NCBI RefSeq assembly: GCF_000152725.1
Contig: NZ_CH724131.1
Coordinates: forward strand, 1,475,856 to 1,539,855
Length of the DNA stretch: 64,000 nt
Direction: 5' to 3'
Origin: Pseudooceanicola batsensis HTCC2597
GTDB taxonomy: Bacteria; Pseudomonadota; Alphaproteobacteria; Rhodobacterales; Rhodobacteraceae
Shown: in pieces, positions 36,619 through 46,104 of the stretch
Position numbering within the stretch: the stretch's first letter is position 1
How the letters are laid out: each line of letters starts with the position of its first letter
The notes under the pieces: generated by a model
Databases searched by the model: none
What the model was told of the DNA's origin: nothing
The model's input: the letters and a program-made list of their open reading frames with translations, nothing else
Position numbers and translations under genes: made by a program

Positions 36619-37665
36619 TCAGATGATCTCGTCTTCGTCGAAGAGCGGATCGCGCGACAGATGCTTCGTGATCTCTTCCAGAACGACGCCCTCGTTCACG
36701 GGGCGCTCGATCTCGGCCAGGTGAAAGACGGCGTCGCCCTCGTTGACCACCGGCATGACGGCCCGTCCGATCACGATGCCCTCGACCGGGGCGCGCACCT
36801 CGACCTCTTCGCCGCCGAAAGGGTTCGCCACCCGCGCCAGAAGGTCGCCCTCGGCCACCCTCTGCCCGTCCTCGCGGTAGCTGGACAACAACCCGCCCCC
36901 CGGCGCCCGCACCCAGAGACTGCGCCGCGCCAGCAACGGCGGGCGGCCCGGTACCGGCCCCCGTCCCGACAGCATGCCGCGATGACGCAGCACCTTGAGA
37001 ATGCCCGCGACCCCGATCCGGACCGAGTGCTCGTCGACCCGCAGCCCCTCGCCGGCCTCGTAGAGCAGGGTTTCGACCCCCCGCTCGCGCGCCTCGGCGC
37101 GAAGCGACCCGGCCCGCTCGGTCGAGGGCATGATGACCGGCGCGCCGAAGACCCGGGCCAGCTCCATCAATCGGGTGTCGTCCGGAGAGACCCGGACCTG
37201 CGGAAGGTTGGTGCGGTTGGTCGCGGCGGAATGCAGGTCGATCCCGAAATCGCACCGGAGCACGACCTCGTTCAGGAAGAGATGGGCGAGGCGGGCCGCC
37301 AGCGACCCGCCCTCGCTGCCGGGGAACGACCGGTTCAGGTCCCGCCGGTCGGGCAGATAGCGCGACCGGTTGAGAAAGCCGAAGGTGTTGACGATCGGCA
37401 CGACAAGCAGCGTGCCACGCAGAGACCGGAGCGCCTTTTGCCCCAGCAGGCGGCGCGCGACCTCGACCCCGTTCACCTCGTCTCCGTGGACGGCGGCGCT
37501 GACGAAGGCGCAGGGCCCGTCGCGCCGGCCGTGAATGACCGTGACCCGCAGCGAGACCGGCGTGTGATCGGGCAGGACCGAGACCGGCAGATCGACCGAG
37601 GCCACGCGGCCGGGCGCGACGTGCTGATCGCCGATCCGGAAACTCTCCCGTGCAGTCATGCCCAT
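36619..37665 (-). CDS. succinylglutamate desuccinylase/aspartoacylase family protein
   Basis: A 348-residue M14-type metallohydrolase of the AstE/AspA superfamily. Zinc ligands are visible as VHGDEVNG (His and Glu near 58-61) and DLHS near 146; the catalytic Glu lies in LLYEAGEG near 205. The C-terminal third (about 255-330) is a beta-rich lipoyl-like barrel with APVEGIVIGRAVMPVVNEGD. Such proteins deacylate N-acyl amino acids or ectoine derivatives; substrate unknown here. Two ATG starts (37665 and 37659) stand two codons apart without a good ribosome site. Confidence 0.85.
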   Translation of the reverse strand: MGMTARESFRIGDQHVAPGRVASVDLPVSVLPDHTPVSLRVTVIHGRRDGPCAFVSAAVHGDEVNGVEVARRLLGQKALRSLRGTLLVVPIVNTFGFLNRSRYLPDRRDLNRSFPGSEGGSLAARLAHLFLNEVVLRCDFGIDLHSAATNRTNLPQVRVSPDDTRLMELARVFGAPVIMPSTERAGSLRAEARERGVETLLYEAGEGLRVDEHSVRIGVAGILKVLRHRGMLSGRGPVPGRPPLLARRSLWVRAPGGGLLSSYREDGQRVAEGDLLARVANPFGGEEVEVRAPVEGIVIGRAVMPVVNEGDAVFHLAEIERPVNEGVVLEEITKHLSRDPLFDEDEII

Positions 37666-37764
37666 ACCGTGGGACGTGTGCGCAGGGCGGGAAGACGCCC
37701 CACATGCCTCGACACGGCGGCCATCAATCCGGGTTTCCCGGCCCCAGGCCGCCCCTCGCCCGCA

Positions 37765-37989
37765 TCAGTGAACCGTCACCGGCTCCATTTCGTTCTGCCG
37801 CGCCAGCACGAAGGCCAGATCGCGGTCCTTCACGAGCGCGAGGCGCTCGCCGCTGGAATCGTGAACGGCATAGAGCTCGTCCAGACCCTCGACCTGCGCC
37901 TGCACGTCCTCGGGCAGATCGGCCACCTTCACGGCGCGCACGTAGACGATGGGCCGCGCGTCTTCTGCTATCTCGTAACTCGTGTTCAT
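37765..37989 (-). CDS. DUF1150 family protein
   Basis: A 74-residue protein of the alphaproteobacterial DUF1150 family (IVYVRAVKVADLPEDVQAQV, then VHDSSGERLALVKDRDLAF). Its ATG overlaps the hsp20 stop by ATGA, so it is expressed with the small heat shock protein. DUF1150 genes almost always follow hsp20 in this group, implying a heat-shock-linked role that is not yet defined. Confidence 0.9.
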   Translation of the reverse strand: MNTSYEIAEDARPIVYVRAVKVADLPEDVQAQVEGLDELYAVHDSSGERLALVKDRDLAFVLARQNEMEPVTVH

Positions 37990-38405
37990 GACGCCCCCTT
38001 CTTGATGCTGATGGTCTGGACGATTTTCTCGGGCTCGACCCGTGTCAGGTCGATATGCAGCAATCCGTTTTCCATGATCGCGTCCCCGACTTCGACACCC
38101 TCGGCCAGTACAAAACTGCGTTGAAATTGCCGCGCGGCAATACCCCGGTGCAGATATTGCCGCCCTTCGCCCTCTTCGGTCTGGCGGCCGCGGATCACCA
38201 GCTGGCTGTCTTCCAGGGTGATGCTCAGGTCCGCCTCCGAGAAACCGGCCACGGCCAGCGTGATCCGGTACGAGCGATCCGAGGTCTGTTCGATATTGAA
38301 CGGGGGGTAGCCGTCGTTTCCGGTCTTGGCCGACCGTTCGAGAAGCCGTTCGAGCTGCTCGAAACCCAGCATGTAGGGGTGCGCCCCCAGGGTCATCTTC
38401 GTCAT
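37986..38405 (-). CDS. small heat shock protein Hsp20 (IbpA-like)
   Basis: A 139-residue alpha-crystallin-domain chaperone that holds unfolding proteins. Typical blocks: [36 protein letters not shown], the [19 protein letters not shown] and [12 protein letters not shown] motifs. The ATG at 38405 is preferred to an upstream extension. No ROSE-type thermometer was recognised in the leader. Coupled to DUF1150 downstream and divergent from the DUF465 gene. Confidence 0.95.
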   Translation of the reverse strand: MTKMTLGAHPYMLGFEQLERLLERSAKTGNDGYPPFNIEQTSDRSYRITLAVAGFSEADLSITLEDSQLVIRGRQTEEGEGRQYLHRGIAARQFQRSFVLAEGVEVGDAIMENGLLHIDLTRVEPEKIVQTISIKKGAS

Positions 38406-38500
38406 GACACGTCCTTCTACGCAAAGCGACAGTCTGCGGGCCCCGTTTCGGCGACCCGGTCCTCGGAATATGGGCAGCCCGTCTTCCCCGCGCAAGCCCT

Positions 38501-38529
38501 TTGCGACGGGCGGGAACACCGGCTATAGT
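38501..38529 (+). promoter_or_regulatory. predicted sigma-70 promoter of the DUF465 gene
   Basis: TTGCGA (38501-38506) and TATAGT (38524-38529) are 17 bases apart, 31 bases before the start codon. Good match and spacing. Confidence 0.65.
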
Positions 38530-38560
38530 CGAAAGCCTGCAACCAGAGGGGAATCGCGCC

Positions 38561-38785
38561 ATGAACGCGCGCAGCGACATCTCGATGAAGACCGACGAGG
38601 TGCTCCGGGTCGAACTCGAGGTCTTCCGCCGCGAGCATGCCGATCTGGACGCGGCGATCTCGGCCCTCCAGGAACGCAGCGCCGCCGATCAGCTGACCCT
38701 GCAGCGCCTCAAGAAGCAGAAACTCCTCCTCAAGGACAAGATCGCCCAGATCGAGGACAGGCTGACCCCCGACATCATCGCCTGA
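38561..38785 (+). CDS. DUF465 (YdcH family) protein
   Basis: A 74-residue coiled-coil protein: [20 protein letters not shown], a central [20 protein letters not shown] and [13 protein letters not shown]. YdcH-like proteins are common in Proteobacteria, and the function is unknown; they can bind tubulin-like and other partners only speculatively. AGAGGGG precedes the ATG at 38561. Followed by purE after 128 bases on the same strand. Confidence 0.85.
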   Translation: MNARSDISMKTDEVLRVELEVFRREHADLDAAISALQERSAADQLTLQRLKKQKLLLKDKIAQIEDRLTPDIIA

Positions 38786-38913
38786 CCGACGCCCCGGCAT
38801 GTCCGCGCGCCTCTCCCCGCACGCCCGGGCAGGCCCGCCCGCGCGGGACCCGAGGCAATTGCACATCCCCGCACAGCCCGTATAACCCGAAGCCTGACCC
38901 TGCGGAGGCCGAA

Positions 38914-39402
38914 ATGAGCGACACGAAGGTAGGCATCATCATGGGCAGCCAGTCCGACTGGCCCACGATGAAGGAGGCGGCGACCATCCTCGACGAACTG
39001 GGCGTGGCCTACGAGGCCAGGATCGTCTCGGCGCACCGCACGCCCGACCGGCTCTGGTCCTACGGCAAGGCGGCGGCCGGCCGCGGCCTTCAGGTGATCA
39101 TCGCGGGCGCCGGCGGCGCCGCCCACCTGCCCGGCATGATGGCCTCGAAGACACGGGTCCCGGTCATCGGCGTGCCCGTCCAGACCCGGGCGCTGTCGGG
39201 CGTGGACTCGCTCTATTCCATCGTCCAGATGCCCAAGGGCTTCCCGGTCGCCACCATGGCCATCGGCGCGGCAGGAGCCGCCAATGCGGGCCTCATGGCC
39301 GCCGGCATCCTCGCGCTGAACGACCCCGACCTCGCCGTCCGCCTCGACGCCTGGCGCGAGGCCCTCTCCGCCTCCATTCCCGACGAGCCCGCAGATGACT
39401 GA
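38914..39402 (+). CDS. purE: 5-(carboxyamino)imidazole ribonucleotide mutase
   Basis: Class I PurE: shifts the carboxylate of N5-CAIR to give CAIR in purine synthesis, partnering PurK. It is 162 residues, with [13 protein letters not shown] at the N terminus, [10 protein letters not shown] near 42 and [12 protein letters not shown] near 72 (active-site Ser and His). The ATG at 38914 has GGAGG upstream. Overlaps the purK start by eight bases. Confidence 0.97.
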   Translation: MSDTKVGIIMGSQSDWPTMKEAATILDELGVAYEARIVSAHRTPDRLWSYGKAAAGRGLQVIIAGAGGAAHLPGMMASKTRVPVIGVPVQTRALSGVDSLYSIVQMPKGFPVATMAIGAAGAANAGLMAAGILALNDPDLAVRLDAWREALSASIPDEPADD

Positions 39403-40462
39403 TCCCCTTTCCCCCGGTTCCACCATCGGCATCCTCGGCGGCGGTCAGCTGGGCCGCATGCTCTCGGTCGCGGCGGCGCGCCTCGGGATGAAGACCTGCG
39501 TCTTCGAACCGGGCGGCGACTGCCCCGCCGCGCATGTGGCCAACTATCACCTGCGCGCCGACTACACCGACGAAGCCGCCCTGCGCCGCTTTGCCGACAG
39601 TGTCGACGTCATCACCTATGAGTTCGAGAACATCCCCACCTCGGCCCTCGACCTGCTGGAGCCGCTGAAACCCATCCGTCCCGGCCGCGAGGCGCTTCGC
39701 GTCTCGCAGGACCGTCTGACGGAAAAGGATTTTCTCACCGGGCTCGGCCTGCAAACAGCCCCCTATGCCGATATACTCACGGCAGAGTCCCTGACGCAGG
39801 CGATCGAGGAGATCGGCACACCCGCCATCCTCAAGACCCGCCGCTTCGGCTATGACGGCAAGGGTCAGGCGCGGATCATGTCGCCCGACGAAGCCTCGGC
39901 CGCGCTGGCCACGCTCGAGGGCGCCCCGGCGATCCTCGAGGGTTTTGTCGAGTTCACCTCGGAAATCTCGATCATCGCCGCCCGCGGCCTCGACGGGTCC
40001 GTCGCCTGCTACGATCCCGGAGAGAACGTCCACCGCGAGGGCATTTTGCGCACCACGACCGTTCCCGCGACGTTGCCGGCCCCGGCCCGCACCGACGCCG
40101 TGCTGCTGGCGGCGAAGATCCTGAACGCGCTGGATTATGTCGGTGTGATGGGGGTGGAGCTTTTCGTCACCCCCGCCGGCCTCGTGGTCAACGAGATCGC
40201 CCCCCGCGTCCACAATTCCGGCCACTGGACCCAGAACGGCTGTGTCGTGGACCAGTTCGAACAGCATATCCGCGCCGTGGCGGGCTGGCCCTTGGGGGAC
40301 GGCTCGCGTCATGCGGACGTGGTGATGGAGAACCTGATCGGCGCGGATGTCGAGCGGGTCGCCGATCTGGCGAGCGAGACGGGGGTGGCGGTGCATCTCT
40401 ACGGCAAGGCCGAGATCAAGGCCGGGCGGAAGATGGGGCACATCTGCCGGGTCGCAAGCTGA
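39395..40462 (+). CDS. purK: 5-(carboxyamino)imidazole ribonucleotide synthase
   Basis: ATP-grasp enzyme that carboxylates AIR with bicarbonate to N5-CAIR. The 355-residue chain begins with [20 protein letters not shown] and includes [12 protein letters not shown] (ATP-binding), VMGVELFVT and [16 protein letters not shown]. It starts inside purE (ATG overlapping its end), so the two enzymes of this two-step reaction are made together. Confidence 0.97.
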   Translation: MTDPLSPGSTIGILGGGQLGRMLSVAAARLGMKTCVFEPGGDCPAAHVANYHLRADYTDEAALRRFADSVDVITYEFENIPTSALDLLEPLKPIRPGREALRVSQDRLTEKDFLTGLGLQTAPYADILTAESLTQAIEEIGTPAILKTRRFGYDGKGQARIMSPDEASAALATLEGAPAILEGFVEFTSEISIIAARGLDGSVACYDPGENVHREGILRTTTVPATLPAPARTDAVLLAAKILNALDYVGVMGVELFVTPAGLVVNEIAPRVHNSGHWTQNGCVVDQFEQHIRAVAGWPLGDGSRHADVVMENLIGADVERVADLASETGVAVHLYGKAEIKAGRKMGHICRVAS

Positions 40463-40489
40463 CCGGCGCCGGTCGATGTCGAGGACCGC

Positions 40490-40518
40490 TTGCCTTTTCG
40501 ATGGCGGCGGCGTAAAAT
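40490..40518 (+). promoter_or_regulatory. predicted sigma-70 promoter of cspA
   Basis: TTGCCT (40490-40495) and TAAAAT (40513-40518) are spaced by exactly 17 bases. The implied transcript has a leader of about 100 bases, in keeping with cold-shock mRNAs. Confidence 0.65.
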
Positions 40519-40583
40519 GCGCGGGCATCCTGAAAATCGTTATCTGCTCCCCTGTGGCTCGGCTTTCGACATTAAGCTGCCAG

Positions 40584-40605
40584 GCCGCCGCATGTCGTGG
40601 GCGGC
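40584..40605 (+). promoter_or_regulatory. hairpin in the cspA leader next to the ribosome site
   Basis: GCCGCC and GGCGGC flank a 10-base loop and end seven bases before the GAAAGGA ribosome site. Long structured leaders regulate cold-shock mRNAs; whether this one senses temperature is unproven. Confidence 0.4.
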
Positions 40606-40625
40606 ATCCCGAAAGGAATATGATA

Positions 40626-40832
40626 ATGGCTTCCGGTACCGTGAAATGGTTCAATTCCACCAAAGGCTTCGGCTTCATCGAGCCCGCTGACGGCAAGAAG
40701 GACATCTTCGTCCATATCTCCGCGCTTGAAAGAGCCGGACTCTCAGAGTTGAAGGACGGTCAGGCCGTGACCTTCGATATTGAAGACGGCCGCGACGGCC
40801 GGTCCTCTGCGGCTAACCTCGCGCTGGCATGA
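40626..40832 (+). CDS. cold shock protein (CspA family)
   Basis: A 68-residue single cold-shock domain that binds single-stranded RNA and melts secondary structure. RNP1 and RNP2 are intact: KGFGFIEP and KDIFVHISALE. The ATG at 40626 is chosen over one six bases earlier because GAAAGGA is then at the right distance. The stop overlaps the following ORF by ATGA. Confidence 0.95.
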   Translation: MASGTVKWFNSTKGFGFIEPADGKKDIFVHISALERAGLSELKDGQAVTFDIEDGRDGRSSAANLALA

Positions 40833-41101
40833 AGCAGAAAAAATCCAGGGGTGGTCCAGCCGCCCCTGGCTCGAAGGATTCGCAGATCAGCGAGGCGCTC
40901 CTTTGGGGGAACGCTCTGGTCCCACCAGTGAAGAACGACAAGGCCTACGATCCGGGACCTCCAACTGCACTGGACAGGACGACCGCCACGGCCCGGAGCA
41001 TCCTGGAAGCCGAAGCCGAGGCTCGGCGCGAGCAACGCGAAAGATTGAAGGCAGCCCGTCTTGCGAGAGAGACGGGCCGGAATGGCGACGAAACGGCGTG
41101 A
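40829..41101 (+). CDS. small protein coupled to the cold shock gene
   Basis: A 90-residue frame whose ATG overlaps the cspA stop (ATGA). The middle reads SEALLWGNALVPPVKND and the C terminus is a charged helix (ILEAEAEARREQRERLKAARL). I recall small charged proteins with a KAARLA-like ending downstream of csp genes in related bacteria, but no function. The overlap and the following terminator (41149) argue for a real gene co-expressed with CspA. It could instead be non-conserved read-through sequence. Confidence 0.55.
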   Translation: MKQKKSRGGPAAPGSKDSQISEALLWGNALVPPVKNDKAYDPGPPTALDRTTATARSILEAEAEARREQRERLKAARLARETGRNGDETA

Positions 41102-41412
41102 CGGTCTGCTCTGGCCGGTCGTGTCCGGTGACCTGCCGACAATCGGGAAAGCCCGGCGGACCACCGACCCCCGGGCTTCTCCACACCACGGACAAGACCG
41201 GCCCGCGGGTCCGGAAACGACGGCCTTTTCTTCTGGCCGAGCCGGCCGGGAGCGTTCCGGTTCCTGATGCGCTCAGCGGGAATCAAGTTCGACCCGATCG
41301 CTTGTGCCGGACAGTTCTTGGCGGGAACCGTCCTGAACTCGACAATCCGCGCGACCGGGCGCCACCGACCATCCCCCCTTCCCCCACATCGAAAAACCCC
41401 TACAATCACCGG
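41102..41412. other. 311-base intergenic region between the cspA unit and pcs
   Basis: No gene is supported. It holds the cspA-unit hairpin at 41149-41178, a second small stem (GGCC/GGCC around 41224) and, at its end, TACAAT (41401-41406), a probable -10 box for pcs with a weak TTCCCC -35 at 41379. Confidence 0.5.
41149..41178 (+). terminator. hairpin terminator after cspA and its coupled ORF
   Basis: AAGCCCGG pairs with CCGGGCTT across a loop that contains a smaller CGG/CCG stem, and is followed by CTCC rather than a true T-run. It lies 48 bases after the ORF stop. Confidence 0.6.
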
Positions 41413-42114
41413 ATGACCAGTTCCGTGCTCCGGGCGTTTTCCGTCCACCTCCTGACCGCCACCGGCGCTGTCTTCGCGATGCTCGCGCTCCTCGCCGCCG
41501 TGGACGAGAAATGGGGGACCATGTTCCTCTGGCTGGTCGTGGCCTTCGCCGTCGACGGGATAGACGGTCCCCTTGCCCGGAAATACGACGTCACCAACAA
41601 CGCCCCGCATATCGACGGCGCGCTGCTGGACCTGATCATCGACTACCTGACATATGTCTTCATCCCCACCTACGCGCTCTTCCAGTCCGGCATCCTGCCC
41701 GGTGTCTGGGCCTGGGTCGCGCTGATCGGCATCACCTTCGCCAGCGGGCTCTACTTCGCGGGCAGCTGGATGAAGACCGCCGACAAGAGCTTTCACGGCT
41801 TTCCGGGCTGCTGGAACATGCTGGTGCTCGTGCTCTTTGCCACGACTCCGCCGCCGGGGGTGGTGATCCCGGTGATCGCCGCCCTCGCCATCGCCATGTT
41901 CCTGCCGCTGCGGTTCATCCACCCCGTCCGGACAAAGCGCTGGCGGCCGGTTTCGCTGACCGTCGCGGCCCTCTGGACACTGCTGGCCCTTGCCGCCGCC
42001 CTGACGCGGTTCGATCCCGGCATGGTCGTTCAGGTGGGCCTCATGACGGCCAGCCTCTACCTCCTCGGCGCGGGCATCGCCCAGCAGATCCTCGACCGCA
42101 TCCGCGGCCGCTAG
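41413..42114 (+). CDS. pcs: phosphatidylcholine synthase
   Basis: Membrane CDP-alcohol phosphatidyltransferase that condenses CDP-diacylglycerol with choline to give phosphatidylcholine, a pathway typical of alphaproteobacteria. It is 233 residues with seven or eight hydrophobic segments. The CDP-alcohol motif is present as FAVDGIDGPLARKY with HIDGALLDLIIDY supplying the later Gly and Asp residues. There is no ribosome site, and TACAAT ends six bases before the ATG, so the mRNA may be leaderless. Confidence 0.93.
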   Translation: MTSSVLRAFSVHLLTATGAVFAMLALLAAVDEKWGTMFLWLVVAFAVDGIDGPLARKYDVTNNAPHIDGALLDLIIDYLTYVFIPTYALFQSGILPGVWAWVALIGITFASGLYFAGSWMKTADKSFHGFPGCWNMLVLVLFATTPPPGVVIPVIAALAIAMFLPLRFIHPVRTKRWRPVSLTVAALWTLLALAAALTRFDPGMVVQVGLMTASLYLLGAGIAQQILDRIRGR

Positions 42115-42191
42115 CCCGCCGATGGCTCGTGGCAGGGCGTCGAAGACCTCCGTCTCCTCCAGGGCCTGCGACGTCCCCCCTGTCATTCGCG

Positions 42192-42217
42192 GCTTCTTTG
42201 GTCCGGCAAATATCCCC
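42192..42217. repeat. intergenic repeat GCTTCTTTGGTCCGG, copy 2
   Basis: GCTTCTTTGGTCCGG followed by CAAATATCCCCG, nearly identical to the copy at 8360-8389. It lies 77 bases after pcs and directly before the perfect hairpin at 42227. Confidence 0.6.
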
Positions 42218-42226
42218 GCCGGAGGC

Positions 42227-42249
42227 ATCATGCTGCCACGCAGCATGAT
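42227..42249. terminator. perfect 10-bp hairpin between pcs and the leuA leader
   Basis: ATCATGCTGC and GCAGCATGAT flank a CAC loop, followed by TGACGGGTTTTC. It probably ends the pcs transcript; on the other hand it could be a protein-binding palindrome. Confidence 0.6.
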
Positions 42250-42291
42250 TGACGGGTTTTCAAGGCTTTCCGACCGCGCTATATCGCGGAT

Positions 42292-42372
42292 ATGGAAGCC
42301 AAAGGGCATATCACCACCGCCGCGCGCGTCACGCGCGCCGCCGCCCTGCGCCTACTCCTAATCCGCCTCTGA
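42292..42372 (+). CDS. leucine-rich leader peptide of leuA
   Basis: A 26-codon ORF, MEAKGHITTAARVTRAAALR followed by LLLIRL. Six of its last eight codons are Leu or Ile (CTG-CGC-CTA-CTC-CTA-ATC-CGC-CTC), including two rare-looking CTA codons in an otherwise CTG/CTC-rich genome. Its stop codon lies inside the 5' arm of the hairpin at 42366-42402. The leader would sense leucyl-tRNA charging and set leuA expression by attenuation, as predicted for leucine operons in other proteobacteria. Confidence 0.8.
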   Translation: MEAKGHITTAARVTRAAALRLLLIRL

Positions 42373-42402
42373 GCGTGCCGTTCCGGCGCGACCGCTCAGA
42401 GG
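42366..42402 (+). promoter_or_regulatory. attenuator hairpin in the leuA leader
   Basis: CCTCTGAGCG pairs perfectly with CGCTCAGAGG; inside it, GCCG-TTC-CGGC forms a second stem. The 5' arm overlaps the last leader-peptide codons and stop, so a stalled ribosome would open it. It lacks a T-run, so control may be by ribosome-site masking or Rho rather than classical termination. Confidence 0.7.
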
Positions 42403-42445
42403 TATGCCGTCTCGCGCCATGGCTTTAGGAGAAAGAGAGAACTTG

Positions 42446-44017
42446 ATGACACCGACCACGGACCAGGACCGCGTCCTGATTTTCGACACGACCCTCCGCG
42501 ACGGCGAACAGAGCCCCGGAGCGACGATGACCCATGAGGAAAAGCTCGAGATCGCGGCCGCGCTCGACGAGATGGGCGTCGACATCATCGAAGCCGGCTT
42601 CCCGATTGCGTCGGAGGGCGACTTTAATGCGGTCTCCGAGATCGCGAAGAATTCGCGAAACTCGGTGATCTGCGGCCTCAGCCGCGCGAACTTCAAGGAT
42701 ATCGACCGCAACTGGGAGGCGATCCGCCATGCCGCCCGGCCCCGCATCCACACCTTCATCGGCACCTCGCCGCTGCACCGCGCCATCCCCAACCTGACCC
42801 AGGACGAGATGGCCGACCGTATCCACGAGACCGTGACCCATGCCCGCAACCTCTGCGACGACGTGCAGTGGTCGCCGATGGATGCGACACGGACCGAGCA
42901 CGACTATCTCTGCCGTGTTGTCGAGATCGCCATCAGGGCCGGCGCCACCACGATCAACATCCCCGACACCGTCGGCTACACCGCCCCCCGCGAAAGCGCC
43001 GACCTGATCCGCATGCTGATCGAGAAGGTGCCCGGCGCGGACGAGGTGGTGTTCTCGACCCATTGTCACAACGACCTGGGGATGGCGACGGCAAACTCGC
43101 TCGCCGCGGTCGAGGCGGGCGCGCGCCAGATCGAATGCACGATCAACGGGCTGGGCGAACGCGCGGGCAACACCGCGCTCGAAGAGGTGGTGATGGCGCT
43201 GCGCGTCCGCAACGACATCATGCCCTTCGCCACGAACGTCGACACCACCAGGATCATGAAGCTCTCGCGGCGGGTCGCCACCGTCTCGGGCTTTCCGGTG
43301 CAGTACAACAAGGCCATCGTCGGCAAGAACGCCTTTCTCCATGAATCGGGTATCCACCAGGACGGCGTGCTCAAGAACGTCGAAACCTTCGAAATCATGA
43401 AGCCCGCCGACATCGGCCTGAACGAGGACAACATCGTCCTCGGCAAGCATTCGGGTCGTGCGGCGCTCAAATCCAAGCTCGCCGCCCTCGGGATCGACCT
43501 GGGCCAGAACCAGCTCAACGACGTCTTCGTGCGGTTCAAGGACCTGGCCGATCGCAAGAAGGAGGTCTACGAGGACGACCTCTGGACGCTCGTCCGCGAT
43601 GCCGAGGACGAGACACCGGACCGGCTGGAGCTGAAGGATCTCAAGGTGATCTGCGGCACCGGCGGCCAGTCGGCCGAGATGGTGATGCTCGTCGACGGCA
43701 AGGAGACGCGCGCCGAGACCTCCGGCGACGGCCCTGTCGACGCGTGTTTCAACGCGGTCAAGGAGATCTTCCCGCACCAGGCCAAGCTGGAACTCTACCA
43801 GGTGCACGCCGTGACCCAGGGCACCGACGCCCAGGCCACGGTCAGCGTCCGCCTGAACGAGGACGGCCGCATCGTGACCGGCCAGAGCGCCGATACCGAC
43901 ACGGTCGTGGCCAGCGTCAAGGCCTATCTTCACGCGCTCAATCGCCTGCTGGTCCGCCGCGGCAAGGTCGGCGAAGGCGCCGACACCCGCGAGATCAGCT
44001 ACAAGGACGTCAGCTGA
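42446..44017 (+). CDS. leuA: 2-isopropylmalate synthase
   Basis: First committed enzyme of leucine synthesis, condensing 2-ketoisovalerate with acetyl-CoA. The 523-residue protein has the TIM-barrel DTTLRDGEQSPGATM near residue 13, the metal-binding HCHNDLGMATANSLA near 200, and the allosteric LeuA C-terminal domain (about 390-510) that senses leucine. The ATG at 42446 follows AGGAG and GAGAG. Controlled by the leader peptide and hairpin immediately upstream. Confidence 0.97.
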   Translation: MTPTTDQDRVLIFDTTLRDGEQSPGATMTHEEKLEIAAALDEMGVDIIEAGFPIASEGDFNAVSEIAKNSRNSVICGLSRANFKDIDRNWEAIRHAARPRIHTFIGTSPLHRAIPNLTQDEMADRIHETVTHARNLCDDVQWSPMDATRTEHDYLCRVVEIAIRAGATTINIPDTVGYTAPRESADLIRMLIEKVPGADEVVFSTHCHNDLGMATANSLAAVEAGARQIECTINGLGERAGNTALEEVVMALRVRNDIMPFATNVDTTRIMKLSRRVATVSGFPVQYNKAIVGKNAFLHESGIHQDGVLKNVETFEIMKPADIGLNEDNIVLGKHSGRAALKSKLAALGIDLGQNQLNDVFVRFKDLADRKKEVYEDDLWTLVRDAEDETPDRLELKDLKVICGTGGQSAEMVMLVDGKETRAETSGDGPVDACFNAVKEIFPHQAKLELYQVHAVTQGTDAQATVSVRLNEDGRIVTGQSADTDTVVASVKAYLHALNRLLVRRGKVGEGADTREISYKDVS

Positions 44018-44026
44018 GGACGGAAC

Positions 44027-44054
44027 GAGAGCTCCGGTACCGGCCGGGGCTCTC
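44027..44054. terminator. bidirectional terminator between leuA and rlmJ
   Basis: GAGAGCTCCGG and CCGGGGCTCTC pair over 11 bases (one G-T) around TACCGG, followed by TCTCGCG. It starts nine bases after the leuA stop and lies between the converging genes. Confidence 0.75.
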
Positions 44055-44075
44055 TCTCGCGCGCGCCCGGGATGG

Positions 44076-44849
44076 TCAGCCCGCGAAGAGCGCCGCGACC
44101 TCGTCCGCCGCCTCTTTCAGCCCGTAGGGCGCGTTGACGACGAACAGGCCCGAGCCGATCATCCGGTGCCCCGGCCGCACCGGCGGGAACCGCACTTCGT
44201 GCCGAAAGGTCCCGGGCAGCCCGGCCAGTTGCAGCGCCGTGAGCATCTCGAGATGCACGGCCTCCCTGAGCACCGGATACCACAGGACGATCACTCCCAC
44301 GTTCCATACCCTGTTGACCTGGCGGATGAACCTGGGAAGACGCTCGTAATCGGCTTTGATCTCGTAGCTCGGGTCGATCAGCACAAGCCCCCGCCGCGGG
44401 TCCGGCGGACAGAGCGACATGGCGAGTTCGAACCCGTCCGCCCGGTGGACCCTGCCACGCCCCTCCATCGCCTTCCGCAGCGCCGCATGTTCCTGCGGAT
44501 GCAGTTCCGCCAGGTGGATCCGGTCCGCGTCGCGCAGCAGCTGACCGGCGATTGCGGGCGAGCCGGGATAACTCGCCGCCCCGTGAGCTGTCCGGACGGC
44601 CTCGATCACCGCGGAATAGGGATGCGCCGGATCGAACTTGGACAGCAGGCGCCCGACGCCGGCCTTTGCTTCGCCGGTCTTGACGGCCTCGGCCGACGAC
44701 AGGTCGTAAAGCCCCCGGCCGGCATGCGTTTCCACGTATGTCAGCGGTTTCGGCTTTTCTGTCAGGCGGCCCAGCATCCATGCCAGAATTGCATGTTTGT
44801 GAACATCGGCCGGGTTCCCGGCGTGGTAGAGGTGCTGATACGAGAGCAT
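44076..44849 (-). CDS. rlmJ: 23S rRNA (adenine(2030)-N6)-methyltransferase
   Basis: SAM-dependent enzyme that methylates A2030 of 23S rRNA. It is 257 residues and begins MLSYQHLYHAGNPADVHKHA, typical of RlmJ, then THAGRGLYDLSS (SAM-binding), and the catalytic motif LIDPSYEIKADYE near 160. The start at 44849 is chosen because homology begins there. Divergent from mreB. Confidence 0.94.
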   Translation of the reverse strand: MLSYQHLYHAGNPADVHKHAILAWMLGRLTEKPKPLTYVETHAGRGLYDLSSAEAVKTGEAKAGVGRLLSKFDPAHPYSAVIEAVRTAHGAASYPGSPAIAGQLLRDADRIHLAELHPQEHAALRKAMEGRGRVHRADGFELAMSLCPPDPRRGLVLIDPSYEIKADYERLPRFIRQVNRVWNVGVIVLWYPVLREAVHLEMLTALQLAGLPGTFRHEVRFPPVRPGHRMIGSGLFVVNAPYGLKEAADEVAALFAG

Positions 44850-44933
44850 GACTTTCCCTATCCCGACATTTGACGACCGGCAATCGCCGACCGCCCGGCG
44901 GTTTGACGCTGATTTGCACCCGCCGGACACTTT

Positions 44934-46072
<1,139 letters not shown>

Positions 46073-46104
46073 TCTTCTCACCCTTTGGACGTAAAGGGGC
46101 CGAA

